From contig DGIA01000001.1 of assembly GCA_002392965.1 (NCBI GenBank), forward strand, positions 1-64,000: 64,000 bases of DNA, given 5' to 3'. The notes beneath the pieces were generated by a model. That model was not told the origin of the DNA. It made no database searches and saw only the letters and a list, made by a program, of their open reading frames with translations. Below, piece by piece: positions 16,606 to 26,181 of this stretch. Origin of the DNA: Bacteroidales bacterium UBA3834 (lineage in GTDB: Bacteria > Bacteroidota > Bacteroidia > Bacteroidales > P3). A program made the translations under genes and the position numbers. Within the stretch, counting starts at the first letter, position 1. Each line of letters begins with the position of its first letter.

Positions 16606-18063
16606 ATGATGAAAAAGATAGACCGGCTCATCCTGCGCTCTTTCATCGGCCCTCTGGTGCTGACCTTCTCCATCTCGGTATTTGTGCTGCTGATGCAGTT
16701 CGTGTGGAAATATATCGACGATCTGGTGGGCAAGGGGCTTGAGTTCTCTGTCATTGCCGAGTTGCTGCTCTATGCTTCCGCCACCTTCGTTCCCATGGCA
16801 CTCCCCATTGCGGTCCTTTTCGCCTCCATTATGACCATGGGCAACTTCGGCGAGAAATACGAACTGGTGGCCATGAAAGCCGGCGGTATCTCGGTGAGCC
16901 GTGTGATGATGCCCATGACGCTGGTCGTACTGCTGCTCTCGGGCGTAGCATTCTATTTCTCCAACAATGTCATGCCCACAGCCATGCTCAAATACCGCAT
17001 GACCCTCTATGATGTCACCCGCAAAAAACCCGCCGTCAATATCCGTCCAGGCGAATACTACAAAGAAATCGAAGGCTATGTCATCCGCGTGGGCAGCAAG
17101 GACCCTGACGGGCGTATCCTGCACGATGTGGCCATCTACGACCACACCAAGGGAATGAATGAAACCACTGTCATCATCGCCAAGAACGGCGTGATGCAAG
17201 CCTCTGCCGACAACCGTTACCTTCGATTCACCCTCAACGACGGCTATTCCTACATGGAGTCATCCTCCGGTGAAAACCATATACGGCGCCCCCTCACCAC
17301 CATAGGATTCGACGAACAAACCATCACCTTCGACATTTCCTCATTCGCCTTCGACCGCAGCGGTGAAGATCTCTTCAAAGGAAGCTACCAGATGATGAAC
17401 ATCGCCCAACTCGACACCGCAGTGCATGAACTTGAGAAAAACCAGGCCGACCACAACATGAAAGCACGCGAAGATGCCATCATAAGCCTACATGCCTGGA
17501 AGAAATGCAATGACCGATCGGCAGCCGTCACCGCCGACACCAGCATCCACTACAACCCTGCGCAGCAGATTGAGCGACGGAAACGAGTCTACAACTATGC
17601 CATCAATGCAGCCTCCTCGACAGCCAAAGACCTCAAGATGCACTACGACCTGCAGCGCGGAGACCAGGAATACATCAACCGCCACCACATCGAATGGCAG
17701 CGCAAATACACCCTCTCGGTGGCCTGCCTGCTGCTTTTCCTCATCGGAGCCCCCTTTGGAAGCATCGTGCGCAAAGGTGGCCTCGGATTGCCGTTGGTGG
17801 CGTCGGTACTCTTTTTCGTGCTCTACTATGTCATCGGCATGATTTCTGAAAAAGCGGTGCGCGAAAGCGCTATCGGACCTGTCGGCATGTGGATAAGCAC
17901 TTTCGCCATGCTACCCATCGGCATTGTGCTCACCGTCGAAGCCACCACCGACTCGTCGCTCTTCGACGGCGCCATCTGGAAACGCCGAATCACACAAGTT
18001 TTCAACTTCCTGAAACATCTTCTCTTCAGAAAAACAGATCCATCTCATGAAAGAAATACATGA
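16606..18063 (+). CDS. LptF/LptG-family LPS export permease
   Basis: A 485-residue YjgP/YjgQ protein with three N-terminal transmembrane helices (starting LRSFIGPLVLTFSISVFVLL), a large periplasmic beta-jellyroll region (about 120-350) and three C-terminal helices from about 370. It forms the inner-membrane part of the LPS transporter with LptB and a second LptF/G. It lies four bases after rseP and overlaps pyrK by 17 bases. LptD, the outer-membrane end of the same pathway, is at 60944-63505. Two Met codons in a row make the exact start uncertain by one residue. Confidence 0.92.
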   Translation: MMKKIDRLILRSFIGPLVLTFSISVFVLLMQFVWKYIDDLVGKGLEFSVIAELLLYASATFVPMALPIAVLFASIMTMGNFGEKYELVAMKAGGISVSRVMMPMTLVVLLLSGVAFYFSNNVMPTAMLKYRMTLYDVTRKKPAVNIRPGEYYKEIEGYVIRVGSKDPDGRILHDVAIYDHTKGMNETTVIIAKNGVMQASADNRYLRFTLNDGYSYMESSSGENHIRRPLTTIGFDEQTITFDISSFAFDRSGEDLFKGSYQMMNIAQLDTAVHELEKNQADHNMKAREDAIISLHAWKKCNDRSAAVTADTSIHYNPAQQIERRKRVYNYAINAASSTAKDLKMHYDLQRGDQEYINRHHIEWQRKYTLSVACLLLFLIGAPFGSIVRKGGLGLPLVASVLFFVLYYVIGMISEKAVRESAIGPVGMWISTFAMLPIGIVLTVEATTDSSLFDGAIWKRRITQVFNFLKHLLFRKTDPSHERNT

Positions 18064-18826
18064 TTTCACCATCGTGGGACGTCGTCAACACGGCGACCGT
18101 TACTTCTCGCTGGTGCTGCACCACGACGGCGGCATGCAGCCCATCGTCCCCGGCCAGTTTGTCGAGGTGCGGGTGGATGGCTGCCACGAGGTGATGCTTC
18201 GCCGTCCCATTTCAGTACACGATGTTGACCCCGAAGCCGGTACACTGAGTCTGCTGATCCAAATCGTAGGCAACGGCACCCGCCGCCTGTCAGAATTGCA
18301 AGTGGGCGACAAGCTGAACATCGTCTATCCCCTCGGACATGGGTTTACCACCGACCTCAAACCTCAGACCTCCGCACTCCTGGTGGGCGGCGGCGCTGGC
18401 ATCGCTCCCTTGCTGCACCTCTCCAAGGTGTTGAAAGCAAACGATGTGAAGTGCACCATCCTGCTCGGCGGACGTACTGCAGGGCTCATCCCCGTGCACG
18501 ACGAGTTCCAACCCTACGGCAAGGTGCTGATTGCCACCGACGATGGTTCGCTTGGACATAAAGGCCTTGTTGTCAGCCATCCAGCCTTCATCGAAAATTA
18601 CGACATGATCTACACCTGCGGCCCGACGCCCATGATGAAAGCCGTGGCCCACAGTGCCGCCGAACGCGGCATCCGCTGCGAGGTGAGCCTCGAGAACATG
18701 ATGGCATGCGGCGTCGGCGCCTGCCTCTGCTGCGTCACCGACACCGACCAAGGCCACCGCTGCGTCTGCAAGGATGGTCCCGTCTTTGACATAAGCACAA
18801 TGCGCAAGTGGTACGAAAATAAGTAG
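18047..18826 (+). CDS. pyrK: Dihydroorotate dehydrogenase electron-transfer subunit
   Basis: Transfers electrons from dihydroorotate oxidation to NAD+ via FAD and a [2Fe-2S] cluster. A 259-residue protein: FAD-binding barrel with RRPISVHD (about 46-53), NAD-binding VGGGAGIAPLLHL and the cluster motif with Cys in ACGVGACLCCVTD and a later CVCKDG. It pairs with pyrD, 122 bases downstream. The 3' end of the gene forms one arm of an inverted repeat. Confidence 0.95.
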   Translation: MKEIHDFTIVGRRQHGDRYFSLVLHHDGGMQPIVPGQFVEVRVDGCHEVMLRRPISVHDVDPEAGTLSLLIQIVGNGTRRLSELQVGDKLNIVYPLGHGFTTDLKPQTSALLVGGGAGIAPLLHLSKVLKANDVKCTILLGGRTAGLIPVHDEFQPYGKVLIATDDGSLGHKGLVVSHPAFIENYDMIYTCGPTPMMKAVAHSAAERGIRCEVSLENMMACGVGACLCCVTDTDQGHRCVCKDGPVFDISTMRKWYENK

Positions 18827-18932
18827 TTAAGTAGATAAGGCAATAGCGTCATCTCTGTTACAATGTAAGGCATTTGTCTTGACTACCGTCCGAAGGACGA
18901 GCGAAGCGAAAACTACCTAGATACTTAACTAC
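18823..18932. repeat. Intergenic inverted repeat spanning the pyrK stop
   Basis: GTAGTTAAGTA (18823-18833, containing the pyrK stop codon) pairs with TACTTAACTAC (18922-18932). Inside is a second small hairpin CGTCC-GAA-GGACG (18887-18899) followed by GAGCGAAGCGAA. The layout is like the 2701-2857 element, whose flank has the related GAGCGTAGCGAAC. Confidence 0.7.
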
Positions 18933-18948
18933 CCCAAAAGATAATAGT

Positions 18949-19848
18949 ATGTTAGCAGTCAAAGTACATAATCTCAGCCTGAAGAACCCGGTGCTCACTG
19001 CCAGCGGCACCTTCGGCTACGGCGAAGAGTTCGCCGACTTTATCGACCTCAACCGCCTCGGCGGATTCGTCGTCAAGGGCACCACTGGTTCGCACCGCGA
19101 GGGCAACCCCTACCCACGCATGGTAGAGACCCCTTCGGGCATGCTCAACTCCGTGGGTCTGCAAAACGGTGGTGTGGAGAAATTCTGCTCCGAAGTGTAT
19201 CATAGAATCAAGCATTTAGACACCAACATCATCGTCAATGTAAGCGGTTCGAGCATCGAGGAATACTGCTCCGTGGCCGAGCAGATAGACGCACTGGAGA
19301 AGATTCCGGCCATCGAATTGAACATCAGCTGCCCCAACGTCAAGTGCGGCGGCATGGGCTTCGGCACCAGCCCCGACATGGCGGCCCAGGTGGTCAGTGC
19401 GGTGCGCAAGGTGTACCACAAGACTCTGATAGTGAAGCTCTCGCCCAACGTCACCAGCATTGCCGAGATCGCCAAGTCCGTCGAAGGCGCCGGTGCCGAC
19501 AGCGTGAGCCTCATCAACACCCTGCTGGGCATGGCCATCGACATCGAGCGCCGCCGTCCCTTCATGGCCAACGTCACCGGTGGCCTCAGCGGCCCCGCCG
19601 TGAAGCCTGTGGCCGTGCGCATGGTGTGGCAAGTGGCTCATGCCGTGAAGATTCCCGTTGTCGGTCTGGGCGGCATCTGCACTGCCGAAGATGCCATCGA
19701 GTTCCTCATGGCCGGCGCCACAGCCATCGAGGTGGGTACCGCCAACTTCCTTGACCCCGCCGTCACCGTCAAGATTATCGACGGCATGGAGGCCTGGTGC
19801 AAGAAGCACGGAGTCAGCGACATCAACGAGATTATCGGCATTATATGA
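18949..19848 (+). CDS. pyrD: Dihydroorotate dehydrogenase, class 1B catalytic subunit
   Basis: Oxidises dihydroorotate to orotate in pyrimidine synthesis. A 299-residue FMN TIM-barrel. The class 1 active-site segment [13 protein letters not shown] carries the catalytic Cys, and [10 protein letters not shown] and [14 protein letters not shown] mark substrate and FMN-phosphate binding. Presence of pyrK upstream defines it as the NAD-linked 1B type. The stop overlaps the start of the kinase gene by four bases. Confidence 0.96.
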   Translation: MLAVKVHNLSLKNPVLTASGTFGYGEEFADFIDLNRLGGFVVKGTTGSHREGNPYPRMVETPSGMLNSVGLQNGGVEKFCSEVYHRIKHLDTNIIVNVSGSSIEEYCSVAEQIDALEKIPAIELNISCPNVKCGGMGFGTSPDMAAQVVSAVRKVYHKTLIVKLSPNVTSIAEIAKSVEGAGADSVSLINTLLGMAIDIERRRPFMANVTGGLSGPAVKPVAVRMVWQVAHAVKIPVVGLGGICTAEDAIEFLMAGATAIEVGTANFLDPAVTVKIIDGMEAWCKKHGVSDINEIIGII

Positions 19849-20699
19849 TACTGATCGCCGACAGTGGGAGCACCAAGACCACTTGGATGGAGGTGGAGAC
19901 TGGTAACATGATAGTTACCGAAGGTCTGAACCCCCACTTCACCACCGAGGGTCGGTTCTTGGATGCCTGCGCTGTCGTGCGCCAGAACCTTCAACTTCCC
20001 ACTTTCAACTTCCCCCTTTTCTTCTACGGTGCCGGCTGCGGTCTTGCCACCCAGCGCCAGAAGGTGGCCGCATGGCTCGTTAAAGCCTTTGGAACAAACG
20101 ATGTACATGTCGATACCGACATGCTCGCCGCCTGCCGTGCCACCGCTGGCGACCAACCAGCCCTAACAGCCATCCTCGGCACAGGCAGCAACGCCTGCTA
20201 CTACAACGGTAGCACCATCGAATGCCAGCCCACCAGCACAGGCTATATACTCGGCGACCGTGGCTCGGCCAACCATGTGGGCCGCATCCTGCTCAACGAC
20301 TACCTGACACGCCGCATGCCGGAAAACTTAAGAGACATGTTCCGCGACACTTACCGCATGAGCGACACTGAATTGATGGATGCCGTCTATCACCAGCCCA
20401 ACCCCAACCGTTTCCTGGCCTCACTGGCACCCTTTGCCGTCAGCCACGCCGAAGACGAGTACTGTGACAATGTCCTTGCGGAAGCTCTCCACGAATGGCA
20501 CCATGGACCGCTTCAGACCCTGCGCAGGCAGAGTGGATATAACGAGGGTGAGATCAACTTTGTAGGCGGATTCGCCAAAGCCATCGGGGACAAACTGCAT
20601 GCCTGTTTCGCCGGCGACACCCTCACCGTCGGCACCGTTGTGGCCGACCCCATCGAAGGTCTCCGACGCTACCATCTTGGTGCGTCAATGCCACGATAG
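19845..20699 (+). CDS. BadF/BadG-type ATPase, N-acetylglucosamine kinase-like
   Basis: A 284-residue sugar-kinase-fold protein. The phosphate-1 motif is [10 protein letters not shown] at residues 4-13 and phosphate-2 is [12 protein letters not shown]. The start at 19845 overlaps the pyrD stop (ATGA); a longer upstream frame lies inside pyrD. Residues 46-57 ([12 protein letters not shown]) are encoded by a 7-bp tandem repeat and look like an insertion into the family fold. Its probable role is amino-sugar recycling. The pyrD linkage gives no functional clue. Confidence 0.85.
   Translation: MILIADSGSTKTTWMEVETGNMIVTEGLNPHFTTEGRFLDACAVVRQNLQLPTFNFPLFFYGAGCGLATQRQKVAAWLVKAFGTNDVHVDTDMLAACRATAGDQPALTAILGTGSNACYYNGSTIECQPTSTGYILGDRGSANHVGRILLNDYLTRRMPENLRDMFRDTYRMSDTELMDAVYHQPNPNRFLASLAPFAVSHAEDEYCDNVLAEALHEWHHGPLQTLRRQSGYNEGEINFVGGFAKAIGDKLHACFAGDTLTVGTVVADPIEGLRRYHLGASMPR
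19989..20016. repeat. 7-bp tandem repeat inside the kinase reading frame
   Basis: Four heptamers: CTTCAAC, TTCCCAC, TTTCAAC, TTCCCCC. They encode the FNF-like segment before FFYGAGCG. Confidence 0.75.
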
Positions 20700-20748
20700 C
20701 CCCTCCACTCCCTCTCCGTTGCCCCTCCGTTGCCCCTCCGTCTTTCAA

Positions 20749-20814
20749 CGGAGGTGAGACGGAGGTGAAACGGAGGTGAGACGGAGGTGAGACGGAGGTG
20801 AGACGGAGGTGATA
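20749..20814. repeat. 11-bp array of CGGAGGTGAGA, with upstream hairpin (copy 1)
   Basis: Six units start at 20749, 20760, 20771, 20782, 20793 and 20804. Just upstream CCTCCGTTG (about 20724) can pair with CAACGGAGG at the start of the array. The same unit and hairpin occur at 43637-43700 and 59617-59685. Confidence 0.92.
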
Positions 20815-20917
20815 GGGTGTCTAAAGGAAATCTGAAGCAAAAATTACACAAGAATACAATAATGGTGGATAATAAACGTTATTATATATCTTTAACTATT
20901 AAAATGTCATTGAAAAC

Positions 20918-21346
20918 ATGGATTTGACAAACATCTTAGCTATCGCCGGCAAACCCGACCTGAGCGAATTGGTGTCGCAGACCAAAGGCGGCGCAGTGGT
21001 AATGAACCTCGTTACTGGACAGAAATATCCAGTGTTCAAGAACGACCGTATCAGCTCGCTGGGCGAGATACGTATTTTCACCGACAGCGACGAGCGTCCG
21101 CTGGAGGAGGTAATGCAAAGCATCTACAACGTACTGGAAGCCAAGGCCACAGACTTCGACCCAAAGAAAGCCGAAAGCAAGACGATGTTCGCACTGCTGG
21201 AAAAAGCACTGCCCGACTACGACCGCGAACGGGTGCACGCCTCCGATGTGAAGAAGCTCTTCTCATGGTACAACATCCTGCTGGCCGCCGGCAAGTTGGC
21301 CCCCGAGGAGGAGAATGATGCCAAACAAGAGACCGAGGAGAAATAA
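20918..21346 (+). CDS. DUF5606-family protein
   Basis: A 142-residue cytoplasmic protein. The N-terminus MDLTNILAIAGKPDLSELVSQ and the segment GQKYPVFKNDRISSLGEIRIF match the small Bacteroidota family DUF5606, of unknown function. A Lys/Glu-rich tail ends the protein. It lies downstream of the GGAGGTGA array and upstream of a lipoprotein gene, with a 25-base gap. Confidence 0.85.
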   Translation: MDLTNILAIAGKPDLSELVSQTKGGAVVMNLVTGQKYPVFKNDRISSLGEIRIFTDSDERPLEEVMQSIYNVLEAKATDFDPKKAESKTMFALLEKALPDYDRERVHASDVKKLFSWYNILLAAGKLAPEEENDAKQETEEK

Positions 21347-21371
21347 CAAGTCAAAAAAAAACATAAAGACT

Positions 21372-22493
21372 ATGAAGAAAGTTATTGTCATGCTCTGTGC
21401 CGCCGCCGTGCTCTGCCTGACTGGCTGCAAGAAAGAGAACCCCGCACCCGAGACAGGCAGCTCCACTTCCGCTCCCGCGCCGACACCGACACCTACTCCG
21501 ACACCGGAGAGCAACAGCGAGGGTTTGTACAACCCCAACTGCAAGATCATCAGGATTGAAACAGCGTACAACGGCACGTCTGAAGAGTGGGACTGGGACG
21601 ATAACAACCGATTGCAATCCGTATTGGACGGCGACGGCGCGGTGCGTTCCGCCTTCACCTATGACGAGCATGGGCGTGTGAGTTCTGTCATCCGCTACGG
21701 CAACCAGCTGAGCGGCACCATGGGTGTGACCTACAACGGAAACTACATCTCGCGCATCTCGTTGGTCAACGGAGGCGCCGAGGTGGTGGGAGCCTCCATC
21801 AGCCACAACAGCAACCACAAGATAAGCTCCGCCACGCTGAACCTGAGCGACAACTATCTGATTAATATGTTCAACATGATGCTGGCCCGCTATCTCACCG
21901 ACTCCACCGGCAATAGCCTGGCACCCGAAGTGGATAGCCTGCAGGGAAGCATGGCTTTCGACTGGAACGGCGAGAACGTGAGCATGGCACGGATGGATGT
22001 ACGCTTCCGCGTGACGGTGATGCTGGGTATGCTGAAAAACGTGCTCTCCAGCCTGAGTTCCTTCGGAATTGATTCCACCATGCTCACGTATGCAGATGCC
22101 CTGCCCGACAACACACCGATTATCTTCAAGATAACGGTCCGCGACACCGCCAACTACACCTCCTACGACGATAAAGTGAACCCCTTCCGCCACTACATGG
22201 GCAACCTGGAGAAACTGCTGCAACTCGACGCATCCATGCTTTCGGCCAACAACGCCATCGCCGGAACGGTGTCGGGCACTGCCAGTATTGCCATCTCTGC
22301 GGAGATTACGGCAACCGTTTTTGGGCAGACCATCACTCAGGAGATTCCTTTTACCACCCTGAACCAACCCCTGCCGTCGAGCGTCCTGCCGTTGAGCGTC
22401 ATCAACAACCGCTACACCTACAACAGCGCCAATTACCCTGTCAGCGTGACCAACGGCGAGGGCATCAGCACCACATATACCTACGCACAATAA
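21372..22493 (+). CDS. Lipoprotein with YD-repeat-like strands
   Basis: A 373-residue exported lipoprotein. The start at 21372 gives a clean signal peptide ending in the lipobox LTGC (C18), followed by a Pro-Thr linker (PTPTPTPTP, about 36-45). The body has RHS/YD-like strand repeats (FTYDEHGRVSSVIRYGN, VTYNGNYISRISL) and resembles DUF4595-type Bacteroidales surface lipoproteins. The function is unknown. metG follows 12 bases later and may be cotranscribed. Confidence 0.8.
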   Translation: MKKVIVMLCAAAVLCLTGCKKENPAPETGSSTSAPAPTPTPTPTPESNSEGLYNPNCKIIRIETAYNGTSEEWDWDDNNRLQSVLDGDGAVRSAFTYDEHGRVSSVIRYGNQLSGTMGVTYNGNYISRISLVNGGAEVVGASISHNSNHKISSATLNLSDNYLINMFNMMLARYLTDSTGNSLAPEVDSLQGSMAFDWNGENVSMARMDVRFRVTVMLGMLKNVLSSLSSFGIDSTMLTYADALPDNTPIIFKITVRDTANYTSYDDKVNPFRHYMGNLEKLLQLDASMLSANNAIAGTVSGTASIAISAEITATVFGQTITQEIPFTTLNQPLPSSVLPLSVINNRYTYNSANYPVSVTNGEGISTTYTYAQ

Positions 22494-22505
22494 GTTAACA
22501 CACGA

Positions 22506-24566
22506 ATGACCTACACAGAAAAAGATCACAAATACAAGCGCTACACCGTCACTTCGGCGCTGCCCTACGCCAACGGCCCCGTGCATATCGGCCATCTGGC
22601 CGGCGTCTATGTGCCCGCCGACGTCTATGTGCGCTATCTGCGCGCCCAGGGCGAGGAGGTGATGTTCATAGGCGGCAGCGACGAGCACGGCGTGCCCATC
22701 ACCATCAAGGCCCGCAAGGAGGGCTGCACACCGCAGGACATCGTCGATCGCTACCACAAGATTATCAAGGACTCCTTCGCCGAGCTGGGCATCTCGTTCG
22801 ACATCTACAGCCGCACCTCCAGCAAGGAGCACCACGAGACCGCAGCGGCCTACTTCAAGAAGCTCTACGAAGAGGGCAAGTTTGTCGAGAAGGTGTCGAT
22901 GCAGTACTACGACGAGGAGGCCGGGTGCTTCCTGGCCGACCGCTACATCACCGGCACCTGTCCCCACTGCGGCAACGAACGCGCCTACGGCGACCAGTGC
23001 GAAGCCTGCGGCACCTCGCTGAACGCCACCGACCTCATCAATCCCAAGAGCGCCCTCAGCGGCTCGAAGCCAGTGCTGAAGGAGACCAAACACTGGTTTC
23101 TCCCGCTTGACCAGGACGAGCCCTGGCTGCGCGAGTGGATTCTCGAGAGCCACAAGGGCGACTGGAAGACCAATGTCTATGGCCAGTGCAAATCGTGGAT
23201 CGACGCCGGACTGCAGCCCCGCGCTGTCACACGCGACCTCGACTGGGGCGTCAAGGTGCCCGTCGAAGGAGCCGACGGCAAGGTGCTCTATGTGTGGTTC
23301 GACGCCCCCATCGGCTACATCAGCTTCACCAAGCAGCTGAAAGGCGACGACTGGGAGAAATGGTGGAAGAGCCAGGACACCAAGCTGGTGCACTTCATCG
23401 GCAAGGACAATATCGTCTTCCACTGCATCATCTTCCCCTCGATGCTCCACGCCGACGGCAGCTACATACTGCCCGCCAACGTGCCGGCCAACGAGTTCCT
23501 CAACCTCGAGGGCGACAAGATATCGACCTCAAGGAACTGGGCCGTCTGGCTGCACGAATACCTGCAGGAGTTCCCCGGCAAGCAGGACGTGCTGCGCTAC
23601 ACCCTCTGCAGCAACGCCCCTGAAACCAAGGACAACGACTTCACCTGGAAGGATTTTCAATTAAAGAACAACTCCGAACTCGTCGCCATCCTGGGCAACT
23701 TTGTCAATAGGACACTGGTTCTTACCCACAAATTCTATGGCGGGCGCGTGCCCGCGTTGGGCAATACTTCTGCCCAGGACGATGAGGTCATCAAGGAGAT
23801 GGCCACCTTCCCCGAGCGTATCGGCCGCTCGATCGAGACCTACCGCTTCCGCGAGGCCCTCGCCGAGATGATGAACCTGGCCCGCCTGGGTAACAAATAC
23901 CTCACCGACACCGAGCCCTGGAAGCTCGTCAAGACCGACCCCGAGCGCACCGCCACGGTGATGAACCTCTCGCTTCAGATCTGCGCCAATCTGGCTGTGC
24001 TCTGCGCCCCCTTCCTGCCCTTCACGGCCGACAAGATGCACCGCATCATGAACCTGCAGGCCCTAGGGTGGAAAGACGCCGGTCGCGCCGACCTCCTGAT
24101 GGAAGGCCACCAGATTGACCAGCCGGAGCTGCTCTTCGAACAAATCAGCGACGAGACTATCCAGGCACAGGTTGACAAGCTGCAGGCCACCAAAGCCCAG
24201 AACGAGCTCAACGCCTGGAAGCCTGCCGAGGTGAAGGCGCCGGTGACCATCGACGACTTCGGCAAGATGGACATCCGCGTGGGCACCATCCTCGAGTGCC
24301 AGAAGGTCCCCAAAGCCGACAAGTTGCTGCAGTTCAAGATTGAGGACGGTATGGGTACAAGGACTATCGTCAGCGGCATCGCCAAATACTATCCCGATCC
24401 GCAGGCCCTCGTCGGCAAGCAAGTGTGTTTCATCGCCAATTTCCCGCCCCGCAAACTGAAAGGTGTCGAGAGCCAAGGCATGATCCTCAGCGCCGAAGAC
24501 AAGGACGGCCGTCTGGTGTTACTAACACCCTCAGACATAGTCACTCCGGGCTGCAACGTCGGTTGA
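22506..24566 (+). CDS. metG: Methionine-tRNA ligase
   Basis: Charges tRNA-Met with methionine. A 686-residue enzyme with the HIGH-like PVHIGHLAG near residue 20, the zinc knuckle [18 protein letters not shown] near 157-174, and the KMSKS position occupied by KISTS ([12 protein letters not shown]). A C-terminal tRNA-binding (Trbp111-like) domain starts around 575 ([16 protein letters not shown]). The length is normal for the dimeric long form. A 699-residue frame on the opposite strand is only its shadow. Confidence 0.97.
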   Translation: MTYTEKDHKYKRYTVTSALPYANGPVHIGHLAGVYVPADVYVRYLRAQGEEVMFIGGSDEHGVPITIKARKEGCTPQDIVDRYHKIIKDSFAELGISFDIYSRTSSKEHHETAAAYFKKLYEEGKFVEKVSMQYYDEEAGCFLADRYITGTCPHCGNERAYGDQCEACGTSLNATDLINPKSALSGSKPVLKETKHWFLPLDQDEPWLREWILESHKGDWKTNVYGQCKSWIDAGLQPRAVTRDLDWGVKVPVEGADGKVLYVWFDAPIGYISFTKQLKGDDWEKWWKSQDTKLVHFIGKDNIVFHCIIFPSMLHADGSYILPANVPANEFLNLEGDKISTSRNWAVWLHEYLQEFPGKQDVLRYTLCSNAPETKDNDFTWKDFQLKNNSELVAILGNFVNRTLVLTHKFYGGRVPALGNTSAQDDEVIKEMATFPERIGRSIETYRFREALAEMMNLARLGNKYLTDTEPWKLVKTDPERTATVMNLSLQICANLAVLCAPFLPFTADKMHRIMNLQALGWKDAGRADLLMEGHQIDQPELLFEQISDETIQAQVDKLQATKAQNELNAWKPAEVKAPVTIDDFGKMDIRVGTILECQKVPKADKLLQFKIEDGMGTRTIVSGIAKYYPDPQALVGKQVCFIANFPPRKLKGVESQGMILSAEDKDGRLVLLTPSDIVTPGCNVG

Positions 24567-24614
24567 TTTGGAAAAATAGGCGAAGGTTTCGGAATTTCCC
24601 TCAGGAAATGGTTG

Positions 24615-24622
24615 TACTTTTG
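24615..24622 (+). promoter_or_regulatory. -7 promoter element of the SR-rich protein gene
   Basis: TACTTTTG lies 65 bases before the start codon at 24687, in the short gap after metG. Confidence 0.6.
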
Positions 24623-24686
24623 CAGCAGAAAAAGAACAAATCTTTCCCAATCAAGAAAACGAAACCAAAAAGAAAGGAGTAACATA

Positions 24687-25784
24687 ATGAAAACTTCGAA
24701 AGCAATAACATTAGTGATGATGGCTCTGGCGCTAAGCGCCGTGCCGGCATTGGCACAGAGCCCCACCCGTGGCGGTGGCCGCAGTGGTGGTTCGGTGAGC
24801 AGCAGCCCTTCGCGCAGCAGCGGCTCGTTCAGCAGCCCCTCACGCAGCAGCGGAAGCTCGTTCAGCGGCTCGCGCTCTACCAGTAGTCCCAGTCGCAGCA
24901 GTTCCTACAGCAGTCCAAGCCGTAGCCACTCCTACAGCAGCCCCTCACGGAGCAACAATTCCTACAGCAGCCCTTCGCGCTCAAATTCCAGTATGAGCCG
25001 TGGCAACTCCTACAGCAGCCCCTCACGTTCGACCACCAGTCCCACGCGGAGCACGGGGATTCCCTCATCGGCAAGAAGAGCCGGTACCATTGGCAGTGGC
25101 AGCGGCGCACCCTCGCCCTCCGGCAGCCCCACCCGGTCGGGTGTCAGAGCCGGCACCACCCCTGCCGGCACCGTGGCCAGCCCCACGCGTTCGACCGATG
25201 GAGGTTCTGTCAACATGCCCTCCAACAGCAACGGAGCCATTGCCTCGCCTACCAGAAGCGGCGCCCCTGCGGCTCCCGCCCCTGGCACCAGCTATGCACG
25301 GCCAGGCCGTCCGGGCGGCTACATGCCTCCTGCAGCACGTCCCATCCATCCGGCACCCTACTTCTACCACCCATGGCACCGCCACATGGTGCACTGCCAC
25401 CCCATCTTCTGGGATCCGCTGCCCCCGCGTCCCTGGTACTGGCCTGGATTCTGGCTCTACTGCAACAGCTACTGGTATGACTACCATGTGACCGATGTGG
25501 TTGTGGTGCGTCGCTACGTGCAAGACACCTACAACGTGGATATGGTCACCTACGGCATCAGCGGCGACATTATGTACGCCATCGTGCGCGACGGCGGCGA
25601 GACCTACCTGCAGGTCTATGACAAGAACGACCACCTGCTGGCCGAGCAGAAGATCAACCGCAAGTACTGCAACATGGTCATCGACAGCGAGAACGGCGGT
25701 TGCTGGATTAGCAAGAAGCACGACAAAGATCCCCTGCTCTTCATCTGGGCCGACGGACAGCTGCTCATCTACGAGGCTGACTAA
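24687..25784 (+). CDS. Secreted Ser/Arg/Pro-repeat protein with aromatic-His domain
   Basis: A 365-residue protein not in a family I recognise. Residues 1-24 are a signal peptide ending in ALA-Q. Residues 25-190 are a low-complexity tract of repeated SSPSRS, SYSSPSRS and SPTRS motifs, strikingly like eukaryotic SR domains. A Pro/His/Trp/Tyr-rich hinge follows (PYFYHPWHRHMVHCHPIFW, about 225-243), then a compact C-terminal domain of about 110 residues (VTYGISGDIMYAIVRDGG, ending LLIYEAD). The repeats are basic and may bind polyanions or cell-wall polymers. Start at 24687 follows AAAGGAGTAACATA. A hairpin terminator follows. Confidence 0.75.
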   Translation: MKTSKAITLVMMALALSAVPALAQSPTRGGGRSGGSVSSSPSRSSGSFSSPSRSSGSSFSGSRSTSSPSRSSSYSSPSRSHSYSSPSRSNNSYSSPSRSNSSMSRGNSYSSPSRSTTSPTRSTGIPSSARRAGTIGSGSGAPSPSGSPTRSGVRAGTTPAGTVASPTRSTDGGSVNMPSNSNGAIASPTRSGAPAAPAPGTSYARPGRPGGYMPPAARPIHPAPYFYHPWHRHMVHCHPIFWDPLPPRPWYWPGFWLYCNSYWYDYHVTDVVVVRRYVQDTYNVDMVTYGISGDIMYAIVRDGGETYLQVYDKNDHLLAEQKINRKYCNMVIDSENGGCWISKKHDKDPLLFIWADGQLLIYEAD

Positions 25785-25803
25785 AGCAAAAAACCATTAT
25801 AAC

Positions 25804-25842
25804 GAGGGCTCTGCACGGATGTGTGGAGCCCTCTCTGTTTGT
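25804..25842 (+). terminator. Hairpin terminator after the SR-rich gene
   Basis: GAGGGCTC (25804-25811) pairs with GAGCCCTC (25826-25833) and is followed by a T-rich stretch. Confidence 0.75.
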
Positions 25843-26181
25843 TTTACGGACAAAAATTTTGTCAGTCCGGAAAATAGTTGTATTTTTGCATCTGCAAACC
25901 GCAAGAAAATGGTTTGCCAAGAGTGTAGCATTTAACTGCCTTATTCCTTGATGTGAAACTGGACACTTCACAATTGTAGTAAGGGAATAAAGTATCTGTA
26001 AATGCCCATGTGTTTGTATTTGTATCACATACAATACATTCATAGTGGGGCATATCATAGAACCTTTATTTTAATACTACGGGAGTCCAGCCCTCACATC
26101 TGAAATAGAGGACAACATGGATAGCTCCACTTTCTTGTAATGTGGTATATAAAGAAACACAAACCATTAAAATTATAAAAA
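25843..26181. other. AT-rich intergenic region with a promoter and a possible decayed gene
   Basis: A TATTTTTG element sits near 25880 but is followed only by an 8-codon frame (25909-25935). On the minus strand 25862-26053 encodes 63 Cys-rich residues (MPHYECIVCDTNTNTW) that look protein-like but stop within the promoter area, suggesting a remnant. The base composition is lower in GC than the surrounding genes and continues into the next gene. Confidence 0.4.

Noticed and set aside
21351..23450. 699-codon open frame on the minus strand
   Set aside because: It is the antisense shadow of the lipoprotein and metG genes; the translation is low-complexity Val/Ala/Gly/His without any family motif.
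24750..25080. Repeated AGCAGCCCC-type DNA, considered as CRISPR or tandem repeat locus
   Set aside because: No spacers; it is the codon-level repetition of the SR-rich protein.
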